Positions 22,819-30,542 of a stretch of 50,257 bases of DNA are shown one piece after another. A program made the translations under genes and the position numbers. Below the pieces are notes generated by a model, which ran no database searches, was not told the origin of the DNA, and worked only from the letters and a program-made list of their open reading frames with translations. Source of the DNA: an uncultured Lachnospiraceae bacterium (GTDB taxonomy: Bacteria; Bacillota; Clostridia; Lachnospirales; Lachnospiraceae); NCBI GenBank assembly GCA_910585075.1, contig CAJUED010000002.1, forward strand, positions 1-50,257. Reading direction: 5' to 3'. Every line of letters starts with the position of its first letter. Position 1 is the stretch's first letter.

Positions 22819-24042
22819 TCAACTTCTATAATCCGCATTGATTTTCACATAATCATAAGTCAGGTCGCATCCCCAGGCCGTAGCCGTCTCATCCCCCATC
22901 TTCATGTCCGCAATCACGGTCACATGGGGCTCCGACAAAATCCGTCCGGCTTCCTCCTCGCTGTAGTCCGCCGCCGAGCCATCCTTATAAATCAAAAGCT
23001 TTCCCGCCTTACTCTCAAAATAAAGCTCTATCTTTTCCGGGTCAAACATTACCCCTGAATAGCCAAGAGCGCAGATAAATCTTCCGAAATTAGCGTCATG
23101 CCCGTAGATGGCCGCCTTGGAAAGGCTGGAGCAGATAACGGACTTGCTCAAAATCCGGGCGTCCTCCTTGGTTGCCGCCCCAAGCACCTTTGCCTCAAAC
23201 AGGGCGGTTGCCCCTTCCCCGTCGCCTGCCATCATTTTTGCCAGGGTTTCATTGATATAATGAAGGCCCTCTTTAAACGCCTCATATTCCGGTGTACCTT
23301 CCCCAATCTCCGGATTTTCCGCCATACCATTTGCCATCACGATAAGGGTATCGTTGGTGGAGGTATCCCCATCCACGGAAATCATGTTGAAGGTGTCCTT
23401 CACATCCTCCTTAAGGGCCTTTGTAAGCAGTTCCTTGGATATAACGGCATCTGTTGTCACAAAGGCAAGCATGGTGCACATATTGGGATGAATCATTCCC
23501 GAGCCCTTGCTCATACCACCAAGGGTCACCTTTACACCCTTTATATCAATCTCCACCGCAACTTCTTTGGAATGGGTATCCGTAGTCATGATGGCCTGTG
23601 CCGCCTGTGTTCCCGCTTCTAAAGTATCCGCCTTCGCCGCGGCTAATTTATCCACACCGGCCTTAATCTTTTCAATGGGAAGCTGCATGCCAATCACGCC
23701 CGTTGAGGCAACCAGCACCGCATCCTCGGGCACGCCAAAGACTTCCCCTGCCTTAGCCGCAGTTTGTTTGCAGTAATCGTAGCCCTCTTTTCCCGTACAG
23801 GCATTGGCGATTCCTGCATTGACAATCACTGCCTGTCCAAAGGCGGATTCCTCCACCACTTTTTTATCCCAAAGAACCGGAGCCGCCTTTACCACATTGC
23901 TGGTAAAAGTCCCGGCCAGCACGCAGGGCTTCTGACTGTAAATGGCAGCCATATCCTTTCTTTCCTTATATTTGATTCCGGCCGCAACGCCTGCTGCCTC
24001 AAAACCTTTTGCCGCGGTCACACCGCCTGTTATCACTTTCAT
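22819..24042 (-). CDS. argJ: Bifunctional ornithine acetyltransferase / N-acetylglutamate synthase
   Basis: ArgJ of 407 aa recycles acetyl from acetylornithine to glutamate and may also use acetyl-CoA. It is made as a precursor that cuts itself before a catalytic Thr. Here the site is KGSGMIHPNMCTM, with Thr190 as nucleophile and Cys at the position usually held by Ala. Other motifs: STGVIGMQLPIEKI and the TATAWGCDLTYDYVKINADYRS end. Presence of ArgJ explains why no argA or argE is needed nearby. Start ATG 24042 is six bases after GGAG. Confidence 0.96.
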   Translation of the reverse strand: MKVITGGVTAAKGFEAAGVAAGIKYKERKDMAAIYSQKPCVLAGTFTSNVVKAAPVLWDKKVVEESAFGQAVIVNAGIANACTGKEGYDYCKQTAAKAGEVFGVPEDAVLVASTGVIGMQLPIEKIKAGVDKLAAAKADTLEAGTQAAQAIMTTDTHSKEVAVEIDIKGVKVTLGGMSKGSGMIHPNMCTMLAFVTTDAVISKELLTKALKEDVKDTFNMISVDGDTSTNDTLIVMANGMAENPEIGEGTPEYEAFKEGLHYINETLAKMMAGDGEGATALFEAKVLGAATKEDARILSKSVICSSLSKAAIYGHDANFGRFICALGYSGVMFDPEKIELYFESKAGKLLIYKDGSAADYSEEEAGRILSEPHVTVIADMKMGDETATAWGCDLTYDYVKINADYRS

Positions 24043-24075
24043 ATTAATCTCCATTCCTACACACTTTCTTCATTT

Positions 24076-24522
24076 CTATTTGTTGAAATTCACAATGTTC
24101 TTCTCGTTCAGCACAAAATCATAATAATTCAAATCTTCCCTCTTTGTCCAGCCAATTTCCTTCCAGAAAGCGTTTCCGATATCATTGGCCGTAAAGGCAA
24201 TCAGGGAAACCTTGCTTATCTGCTCCTTTTCCAGGGCTTTCATGCAGTAAACCACCATGCTTTTCCCGATTCCCCGCATGCGGTACGCCTCATGGACGCA
24301 TACATGGTAAAGACACCCTCTCCTGCCGTCATGTCCGCAGAGAATGCTTCCCACAATTTTCCCATCCTCCACCGCTACCACGCTGCATCCCGGATTTCTT
24401 TTTAAAAACCGCTCCACCCCTTCCTTTGCATCATCCAGGCTCCGTATTGCAAAGCCTTTGATGCTCATCCACAGGGCATATACGCCATCATAATCCTCTA
24501 TTGTCATTTCCCTGATTTCCAT
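24076..24522 (-). CDS. GNAT-family N-acetyltransferase
   Basis: Acetyl-CoA-dependent acyltransferase of 148 aa. The acetyl-CoA binding motif A is YHVCVHEAYRMRGIGKSMV with the (Q/R)xxGxG/A signature, and the C-terminal NAFWKEIGWTKRED strand-helix is typical. It sits inside the arg cluster between the ybaK-like gene and argJ, which raises the chance of a short-form N-acetylglutamate synthase, but sequence alone does not show that and generic GNATs are common here. Start ATG 24522 follows GGGAG at seven bases. Confidence 0.85.
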   Translation of the reverse strand: MEIREMTIEDYDGVYALWMSIKGFAIRSLDDAKEGVERFLKRNPGCSVVAVEDGKIVGSILCGHDGRRGCLYHVCVHEAYRMRGIGKSMVVYCMKALEKEQISKVSLIAFTANDIGNAFWKEIGWTKREDLNYYDFVLNEKNIVNFNK

Positions 24523-24561
24523 AACCACTCTCCCGTATTTTTTTATCACCATTGCTGTAAA

Positions 24562-25119
24562 TTATAAATGTACCGTTGTGTATTCATGCCTCACAAAAGG
24601 CAGGAATTTTTCAGTCACGTCTTTTGTCTTGATTCTTAAGCTGGCCGTATTCACACAGGGGTGACAGCCTAAAAATTCCTCCCTAAGCACATCCTCGTCT
24701 ATCAGCAGCTTCACGTGGTTTTCCTTATCGTTCATAAGTCCCATGATGCTGACTGCTCCCGGGGAAATATGGAGATATTCCTCCATAAATTCTTCCGGTG
24801 CAAAGGATAGCCTTGCGCTGCCTATCTGCCCGGACAAATCCTTTGTCTTAAACTTCTTTTCCCCGGGCATCAAAAGCAGATAAAATGCTGTCTTTTGGGC
24901 GTTACATAAAAACAGATTCTTGCACATATGGATTCCCAGAAGCTTATCCACGCCCTTGCAAGCTTCTAAAGTTGCTATGGGGCCGTGATTCAGCCTTTTA
25001 AAGGGAATTTCCAACCTTTCAAGCAGCCGGTAAACTTCCATTTCCCGCTCCGGCCTTCCTTCATTTTCAGGAACATCTTCATATAAATTGGTATCCTGTA
25101 TCAATTCATTTTCATCCAT
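24562..25119 (-). CDS. YbaK/ProX-type aminoacyl-tRNA deacylase
   Basis: Trans-editing factor of the YbaK/PrdX family, 185 aa, which removes wrongly attached amino acids (such as Ala from tRNA-Pro) in the cytoplasm. Recognisable: GIHMCKNLFLCNAQKTAFYLLLMPGEKKF with the conserved Lys, GSARLSFAPEEFMEEYL, and GAVSIMGLMND. The first 26 residues are an extra acidic stretch; ATG at residue 27 is an alternative start, but GAGGG precedes the first ATG. It lies 15 bp after argC, so it is co-transcribed with arginine genes. The link to arginine is not obvious. Confidence 0.88.
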   Translation of the reverse strand: MDENELIQDTNLYEDVPENEGRPEREMEVYRLLERLEIPFKRLNHGPIATLEACKGVDKLLGIHMCKNLFLCNAQKTAFYLLLMPGEKKFKTKDLSGQIGSARLSFAPEEFMEEYLHISPGAVSIMGLMNDKENHVKLLIDEDVLREEFLGCHPCVNTASLRIKTKDVTEKFLPFVRHEYTTVHL

Positions 25120-25134
25120 CCTGATCCCTCATTT

Positions 25135-26082
25135 TTATAAGTTAAGTCCTTTATCCTCCTCGCAGCCCAGCATAATGTTCAGACACTGAATGGCCGCGCC
25201 GGAGGCTCCTTTTCCAAGATTGTCAAACTGTGCCGTGAGCAACTGTCTTTCCTCATTGCCGGTCACAAAAATCCGAAGGCCGTCCCACCCGGAGCAGTCG
25301 TTTCCGGCCATCATCCCTCTTTGTTCTTCCTCGGCGCCAAAGGGCATCACTTTCACAAATTTCTGTCCTTCGTAGAAATCCGCAAAAAATCGCCGCATTG
25401 CCTCCGGCCCTCTGTTATCCTTTAAAAATTCGCTATACAGTGGGACACTGACAACCATACCGCTGTAATAATCCGCTACTATAGGCGAAAACAGGGGTTT
25501 TCTTGCAAGGCCCGTTATCTCCTTCATTTCCTTTAAATGCTTATGCATCTGGGAAAGGGCGTACTCTCTGGGAGCGTCATATTCCGCCCCGCGCTCCTTC
25601 CCCTCATACTCTGCGATCATTTTTTTCCCGCCGCCGCTGTAGCCTGTCAGGGAAAAAGCGCTGATGGGATAATCCTCAGGCAGAATCTTTTCCGCTATCA
25701 GCGGATATACCAGTGAAATAAAGCCTGTGGCGTGACATCCCGGCACGGCAATCCGCTTTCCTTCCTTTATATTCTCTCTGTGCTTATGGGACAGCTCCGG
25801 GAATCCATAAGCCCATCCTGCCTCGGTTCTGTGGGCTGTGGAGGTGTCGATGATTTTCACATGGTCGTTGCTGGTAAGAGTAACCGCTTCCCTTGCCGCT
25901 CCATCCGGCAGGCAAAGGAAGGTAATGTCCGACTGATTAATCAGGCGTTTTCTTTCCTCTATATCCTTACGCTTTTCCGGGTCTATGGGAAGCAGCTCAA
26001 TGTCATCCCTTCCCGCAAAACGCTCATGAATCCGAAGCCCTGTGGTGCCTTCGCTTCCGTCAATAAAAATCTTTGTCTTCAT
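25135..26082 (-). CDS. argC: N-acetyl-gamma-glutamyl-phosphate reductase (short type)
   Basis: NADPH-dependent reductase, 315 aa, making N-acetylglutamate semialdehyde. The shorter class (type 2) is indicated by length and IFIDGSEGTTGLRIHERF at the N-terminus. The catalytic Cys is in VPGCHATGFISLVYPL, with SAFSLTGYSGGGKKMI downstream. First gene of the minus-strand arg operon. GGAGG is seven bases before the ATG, and a good promoter (26201-26229) lies upstream, divergent from argG. Confidence 0.96.
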   Translation of the reverse strand: MKTKIFIDGSEGTTGLRIHERFAGRDDIELLPIDPEKRKDIEERKRLINQSDITFLCLPDGAAREAVTLTSNDHVKIIDTSTAHRTEAGWAYGFPELSHKHRENIKEGKRIAVPGCHATGFISLVYPLIAEKILPEDYPISAFSLTGYSGGGKKMIAEYEGKERGAEYDAPREYALSQMHKHLKEMKEITGLARKPLFSPIVADYYSGMVVSVPLYSEFLKDNRGPEAMRRFFADFYEGQKFVKVMPFGAEEEQRGMMAGNDCSGWDGLRIFVTGNEERQLLTAQFDNLGKGASGAAIQCLNIMLGCEEDKGLNL

Positions 26083-26200
26083 CCTGAAACCTCCATATCA
26101 TATCTAATCTAAATCATTCCTAAATTCTCAGCTCAAATATGCAAACAAACTGTCACATTTTACTCCTTTTTATATTACTCTTTTATATCAACCAGCATTC

Positions 26201-26229
26201 ATCATACTATCTATCTGAAAAAATCTCAA
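26201..26229 (-). promoter_or_regulatory. argC operon promoter
   Basis: Minus strand: -35 TTGAGA (26224-26229), 17-bp spacer, -10 TATGAT (26201-26206). It leaves an untranslated leader of over 100 bases before argC. Confidence 0.75.
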
Positions 26230-26267
26230 CCCAAATCTGCATCTTCTGCATGGCAGAGTGTTTTTCA

Positions 26268-26305
26268 ATGCATTATTATACATATTTAACGCATAATATG
26301 CAATA
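26268..26305. promoter_or_regulatory. ARG-box-like elements between argC and argG
   Basis: ATGCATTATTATACATAT (26268-26285) and AACGCATAATATGCAATA (26288-26305) resemble the AT-rich palindromic ARG boxes bound by ArgR/AhrC (TNTGAATWWWWATTCANA type), with TGCAT half-sites. They lie between the two divergent promoters, a natural place for joint repression by arginine. A further TATGCA half-site near 26349 abuts the argG -35. Match to consensus is partial. Confidence 0.5.
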
Positions 26306-26363
26306 CCTTTTCATTTTTTTTGATTAAATCCAAAATTTATTTTTATTTATGCAAAAATAGGTC

Positions 26364-26392
26364 TTGCATTTCCCGGCAATCTGTTGTATATT
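26364..26392 (+). promoter_or_regulatory. argG promoter
   Basis: -35 TTGCAT (26364-26369), 17-bp spacer, -10 TATATT (26387-26392), about 50 bases before the argG start codon. Confidence 0.75.
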
Positions 26393-26443
26393 GTCAATTG
26401 TCAAATTGAGCTGGCAGATTTTATTATACAGGAGGCATACATT

Positions 26444-27661
26444 ATGAAAGAAAAAGTAGTTTTAGCATATTCAGGCGGTCTTGACACCACAGCCATCATC
26501 CCCTGGCTCAAAGAAAATTTTGATTATGAAGTTATCTGCGTCTGCATTGACTGCGGACAGGGCGAGGAGCTGGACGGCCTGGAAGAAAGAGCCAAATTCT
26601 GCGGCGCTGAAAAATTATACATATTAGATGTAACAGACGAGTTCTGTGATGAGTACATTGTTCCCTGCGTACAGGCTCACGCCGTATATGAGAACAAATA
26701 TCTTCTGGGCACTTCCATGGCAAGGCCCCTTATCGCCAAGAAACTGGTTGAGATTGCGCGCAAAGAAGGCGCTGCAGCCATCTGCCACGGCGCTACCGGC
26801 AAAGGAAACGACCAGATTCGTTTTGAGCTGGGCATCAAGGCTCTTGCACCGGATTTAAAAATCATTGCTGCATGGAGAAATGAAAAGTGGACCATGGATT
26901 CCCGTGAATCCGAGATTGCATACTGCAAGGCTCACGGCATTGACCTTCCTTTCTCCGCTGATTCCAGCTACAGCCGCGACCGCAACCTGTGGCACATCAG
27001 CCATGAGGGCCTGGAACTGGAAGACCCTGCAAACGAGCCCAACTTTGAACATCTCTTAGTCCTTGGCGTTACTCCGGAAAAGGCTCCTGAGGAAGGAGAA
27101 TATATAACCCTTACCTTTGAAAAAGGCGTCCCCGTTTCCTTAAACGGAAAAGAAATGAAAGTTTCCGATATTATCCGTGAATTAAACGAATTAGGCGGCA
27201 AGCACGGTATTGGTATCGTTGATATCGTGGAAAACCGTGTTGTGGGTATGAAGTCCAGAGGCGTTTATGAAACCCCCGGCGGAACCATCCTCTACGAAGC
27301 TCACCAGCAGCTGGAGGAACTTATCCTTGACCGTGACACCTATGCGGTAAAGAAAGATATGGGCAACAAACTGGCACAGATTGTATATGAGGGCAAATGG
27401 TTCACTCCTTTACGGGAAGCAGTTCAGGCTTTCGTTGAGTCCACCCAGCAGTATGTGACAGGTGAGGTGAAATTTAAGCTCTACAAGGGCAACATCATCA
27501 AGGCAGGTACCACCTCTCCTTATTCCTTATATAATGAAAGCATTGCTTCCTTCACCACAGGAGATTTGTACGACCATCATGACGCGGAAGGCTTTATCAA
27601 TCTGTTTGGCCTTTCCACCAAGGTGCGCGCCATGAAAATGCAGGAGCGCGGGGAAATATAG
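26444..27661 (+). CDS. argG: Argininosuccinate synthase
   Basis: ATP-dependent ligase of 405 aa joining citrulline and aspartate. The N-terminal PP-loop is VVLAYSGGLDTT. Further family signatures: GATGKGNDQIRFEL, the FSADSSYSRDRNLWHISHEG stretch that binds substrate, and KSRGVYETPGGTIL. Start ATG 26444 follows GGAGG by eight bases; the open frame extends 20 codons upstream without a site. The usual partner argH is not in the window. The gene diverges from argC, giving a shared control region. Confidence 0.97.
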   Translation: MKEKVVLAYSGGLDTTAIIPWLKENFDYEVICVCIDCGQGEELDGLEERAKFCGAEKLYILDVTDEFCDEYIVPCVQAHAVYENKYLLGTSMARPLIAKKLVEIARKEGAAAICHGATGKGNDQIRFELGIKALAPDLKIIAAWRNEKWTMDSRESEIAYCKAHGIDLPFSADSSYSRDRNLWHISHEGLELEDPANEPNFEHLLVLGVTPEKAPEEGEYITLTFEKGVPVSLNGKEMKVSDIIRELNELGGKHGIGIVDIVENRVVGMKSRGVYETPGGTILYEAHQQLEELILDRDTYAVKKDMGNKLAQIVYEGKWFTPLREAVQAFVESTQQYVTGEVKFKLYKGNIIKAGTTSPYSLYNESIASFTTGDLYDHHDAEGFINLFGLSTKVRAMKMQERGEI

Positions 27662-27708
27662 CTTTGCAGCAAATCTTTTACCTTTCGCTTTGGAGGTTAA
27701 ATGCCCAT

Positions 27709-28002
27709 ATGGATGTGATCACACTTTTATCTGCTTACTTTGCAGGAGTTAACCTGATTGGTTTCGCCCTTATGGGCATTGATAAATACAGAGCAAAAAA
27801 AAGGGCCTTCCGGATTCCGGAAGCAACCCTTTTTATCATTGCAATTATTGGCGGAAGCATAGGTTCCCTTTTGGGAATGTATGTTTTTCGCCATAAAACA
27901 AGGCACCGCTCCTTCGTGTACGGCATGCCTTTTATTCTTATTGTCCAAATCGCCCTGATTGTGGCTGTCTTACACGCGCCTATTGAGATTTCTGTTCTAT
28001 AA
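27709..28002 (+). CDS. DUF1294 membrane protein
   Basis: Small integral membrane protein of about 97 aa with three hydrophobic helices. The DUF1294 pattern is clear: GIDKYRAKKRAFRIPEATL, then GGSIGSLLGMYVFRHKTRH. Function unknown. ATG 27709 is the likely start, although GGAGG (27692-27696) is 12 bases away; a TTG at 27664, just after argG, is an alternative. It is probably co-transcribed with argG by proximity. Confidence 0.8.
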   Translation: MDVITLLSAYFAGVNLIGFALMGIDKYRAKKRAFRIPEATLFIIAIIGGSIGSLLGMYVFRHKTRHRSFVYGMPFILIVQIALIVAVLHAPIEISVL

Positions 28003-28227
28003 ATACTGTAAAGTATCAAATTCATAGTCATTGGTTTTCCGCAGTTCGAACGCTTCGAGAGGCTGAAACAGTCTGTCAAACCAGAAATATAAACGTGCAA
28101 CTGCCATTTGCTTTAATGCACTTATCGAATTCTTTTATCTTCTTTCCTTATGCCTTATAATAACAGTCAGATACACTGCATACAGAGTCAAAAGCCAAAG
28201 AAGCAAAAGTTTCTCTGCAAGTATGCC

Positions 28228-28283
28228 ATTGGCTCATTGTCATTGGCTCGTTATCATTGGCTTGTTGCCATTGGCATATTGCC
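28228..28283. repeat. Four 14-bp tandem repeats
   Basis: Units ATTGGCTCATTGTC, ATTGGCTCGTTATC, ATTGGCTTGTTGCC and ATTGGCATATTGCC lie head to tail, ending about 25 bases before the start of the XRE gene. The rest of the 306-base gap (28003-28308) shows no gene. Confidence 0.93.
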
Positions 28284-28308
28284 ATTAGAATGAGGGAGGG
28301 CGGATTTT

Positions 28309-28788
28309 ATGAATATGAATATCATATCAGGATATTTACAATTTTTACGTAAAAGTCATAATTATACACAGAAGGATTTAGCCCAAAAACTGAACATATC
28401 CAGACAGGCCGTTTCGAAATGGGAAACAGGAACAGCGCTCCCTGACCTGGATGCTTTATTAAAAATTTCCAAATTATACAATATCACAATAAATGATATA
28501 TTAGAGCCAAATATACAGCCCCGGCGGATAACTGATTTTGAACAGATATCCACAATCCCCGAAAAAGAATTGCAGGAAATATTAAAACAGTTTGATGCCA
28601 ATTCTCTTGTCACTGCTTTAATGGGAGCTTCACCTGAAATAAACAGTTTGTGTGAAAAACTGTTTTCCGATATAAATTTTGAAATGGTAAGAAACAGTAT
28701 CGGCCGGGTAAGGATTGAAACCGTAGAAGATATGCAGCGCCAAATCATTGCTGCCGTAAATTTGTGGTCGGTTGCCAAAAAAGACTGA
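28309..28788 (+). CDS. XRE-family helix-turn-helix regulator
   Basis: DNA-binding protein of 159 aa. The N-terminal HTH_3 domain (about 8-62) has YTQKDLAQKLNISRQAVSKWETG and TALPDLDALLKISKLYNITINDIL, a Cro/C1-type fold. The remaining roughly 95 residues are helical and unrecognised, perhaps for dimerisation or ligand binding. GGAGGG is eight bases before the ATG. Four tandem 14-bp repeats lie immediately upstream and may be its operator (inference). The gene is convergent with the AAA/DUF4143 gene and the two share a terminator. Confidence 0.9.
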   Translation: MNMNIISGYLQFLRKSHNYTQKDLAQKLNISRQAVSKWETGTALPDLDALLKISKLYNITINDILEPNIQPRRITDFEQISTIPEKELQEILKQFDANSLVTALMGASPEINSLCEKLFSDINFEMVRNSIGRVRIETVEDMQRQIIAAVNLWSVAKKD

Positions 28789-28790
28789 AA

Positions 28791-28824
28791 ACAGCCATTC
28801 GGACAGGTTAGTCCAAATGGCTGT
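28791..28824. terminator. Bidirectional terminator
   Basis: ACAGCCATTCGGAC (28791-28804) pairs with GTCCAAATGGCTGT (28811-28824) with one mismatch around a six-base loop. On the minus strand it is followed by TTTTC and later TTTTTT. It lies between convergent genes. Confidence 0.85.
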
Positions 28825-28833
28825 CTTCATAAA

Positions 28834-30165
28834 CTACTGCTTAAGCGCTACCCCAATCAGTCTGTCCGCCTGGTCAGCCATGAACAAAGGAATGTTCAGC
28901 ACATCCTTATCCAGCTTCAAGTTGTTCAGTGAGAATCGGACACGGAGCCTACACTTATCCGGGAACAGCTCCTTAAACTTCCTCAGGCTTTTGCTGGTGG
29001 TATTGGCCTCGGACTTGACCTCCACAGGGAAAATATCGTTATCCCGCTGAATGAGAAAATCCACTTCATAGGGTGGGTTGTGCTGGCTCCAATAGCGGGG
29101 AACCACCTCAAACTGCGTGAGCAATGTCTGAAGCACAAAATTCTCAGTCAGCGCGCCCCTAAACTCGGTGAACAATCGGTTGCCTTCTCCGAAGGCCGTG
29201 GGAGATAGTTGGGCCAGCCTTCGGAGCAGTCCCACATCCACCAGATATATCTTAAATGCGGAAAGGTCATCATAAGCCGCTACCGGCAGACCGGGAGCGG
29301 TACTGCGGTAGATTTTATGCACCAGCCTTGCATCTACCAGCCACTGCAGAGCATCCTCGTATTCCCGTGCTCTTGCACCTTCCTTGACCACTTTGTAGAT
29401 AAACTTTTTGTTTTCCCTCGCCAGCTGGGATGGGATGGATTTCCAGATCATTGAGATTTTAGGGAACTGGCTGAGGTTAGGGTGCTTGGCAAAATCGCGT
29501 TCGTATGCGCCAATAATCCCGGACAGGGCTTCCTGCATAGCGTCTACATCTCTTGCCTCTGTCCACATCAAGACAGATTCCGGCATGCCGCCGGTTACAT
29601 AATACATCTTCAATTTCTCGCAGAGCGGATTAAAAAAAGCGTCCGGAAGCGGTTCTATAGTATCCACACTTTCCAGATATTTTGCAAGATTCTCGTCGCC
29701 GTTGGCAATCAGAAACTCAAAGAAGGTCATAGGATCAATCTGCATAAAGTTGACCTTCCCCACCGGAAAAGAAGATGGTTTCGCCAGTGCAATTCCTAAC
29801 AGAGAACCGGCACAGGCAATGTGATACTGTGGGGCGTTCTCACAGAAATATTTCATAGCGTTAATGACCTTTGGGCAGTCCTGAATCTCATCAAAAATGA
29901 TCAGCGTCTTTTCCGGTACGATCTTTTGTCCGCTGGCCAATATCAGATTCTGCAGGATACGGCTGACATCCTTGGTGGTCTCAAAAAACTGCTTATATTC
30001 TTCATTTTCATCGAAGTTAAAGTAAGCCGTATTTTCATAATAGCGCCTGCCAAATTCTTTGAGAATCCAAGTCTTACCCACCTGACGCACACCTTTTAAA
30101 ATCAGTGGTTTACGGTAAGGAGAATTCTTCCACTCCAGCAGTTTTGATAAAATCAATCGTTCCAT
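28834..30165 (-). CDS. AAA ATPase with DUF4143 domain
   Basis: P-loop ATPase of 443 aa of the AAA_14 plus DUF4143 type. Walker A is KGVRQVGKTW (about 24-33), Walker B is LIIFDEIQD, and sensor region HIACAGSLLGIAL follows. The C-terminal DUF4143 part contains FTEFRGALTENFVLQTLL, YWSQHNPPYEVDFLIQRDNDIFPVEVKSE, a PD-(D/E)xK nuclease-like core with E, D and ExK. Role is uncertain; relatives are widespread, patchy and often horizontally moved. Start ATG 30165 follows GGGGGAG at seven bases; the longer frame runs to 30213. Upstream lie a good promoter and CRP/FNR-like palindromes. Confidence 0.9.
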   Translation of the reverse strand: MERLILSKLLEWKNSPYRKPLILKGVRQVGKTWILKEFGRRYYENTAYFNFDENEEYKQFFETTKDVSRILQNLILASGQKIVPEKTLIIFDEIQDCPKVINAMKYFCENAPQYHIACAGSLLGIALAKPSSFPVGKVNFMQIDPMTFFEFLIANGDENLAKYLESVDTIEPLPDAFFNPLCEKLKMYYVTGGMPESVLMWTEARDVDAMQEALSGIIGAYERDFAKHPNLSQFPKISMIWKSIPSQLARENKKFIYKVVKEGARAREYEDALQWLVDARLVHKIYRSTAPGLPVAAYDDLSAFKIYLVDVGLLRRLAQLSPTAFGEGNRLFTEFRGALTENFVLQTLLTQFEVVPRYWSQHNPPYEVDFLIQRDNDIFPVEVKSEANTTSKSLRKFKELFPDKCRLRVRFSLNNLKLDKDVLNIPLFMADQADRLIGVALKQ

Positions 30166-30198
30166 AGAAACGCTCCCCCACATTTTTATTAAAGTTTT

Positions 30199-30295
30199 TG
30201 TGTTAATAATCACATTTTTATTTATTATATGTCAAATCTATGAAAGTTGCAATCTTCATCACATAATTATTTATTTTTAGGTGATTAGAATCACA
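30199..30295. promoter_or_regulatory. CRP/FNR-like palindromes flanking the AAA/DUF4143 promoter
   Basis: TGTGTTAATAATCACA (30199-30214) and GTGATTAGAATCAC (30281-30294, within the 16-mer 30280-30295) both approach TGTGA-N6-TCACA, the form bound by CRP/FNR-family regulators. One lies downstream of the -10, the other upstream of the -35; a lone ATCACA half-site lies near 30258. Confidence 0.5.
30224..30252 (-). promoter_or_regulatory. Promoter of the AAA/DUF4143 gene
   Basis: Minus strand: -35 TTGCAA (30247-30252), 17-bp spacer, -10 TATAAT (30224-30229). Confidence 0.8.
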
Positions 30296-30408
30296 CTTTT
30301 CTGTCCGCATTTAGTGAACGTATACGCCGCCAAATAGAAAGATTCGCGGCGGCACGCGTCTGCCAACATATCAAACGCTGTCACGCTTCGCGAGCCAGCT
30401 TAGTAAAT

Positions 30409-30468
30409 TTAAAGGCACATGGAACAGTCATCCTCATCCCATGCGCCCTTTTCATCCAAATCCTTCAT
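30409..30468 (-). CDS. Candidate 19-residue micropeptide, cysteine-containing
   Basis: A tiny frame ATG to TAA encodes 19 residues, rich in Asp at first and ending DDCSMCL. Only a weak GGAAG lies before the ATG. It sits in the 377-base gap between degV and the AAA/DUF4143 gene, which otherwise has a GCCGCC/GGCGGC dyad (30326-30353) and no gene. Such short frames arise by chance, so this is a low-confidence candidate. Confidence 0.15.
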   Translation of the reverse strand: MKDLDEKGAWDEDDCSMCL

Positions 30469-30542
30469 GCTTCCAACAGCCCGCAAGTATAATGTATATG
30501 CAGTATACAATGGCATCAACACAAATTTTTCAATCTAATTCC

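Noticed and set aside
28228..28283. Tandem repeats considered as a CRISPR array
   Set aside because: Units are 14 bp and contiguous with no spacers; no cas genes in the window.
30326..30353. GCCGCC/GGCGGC hairpin downstream of degV
   Set aside because: Sixteen-base loop and no T run; not convincing as a terminator.
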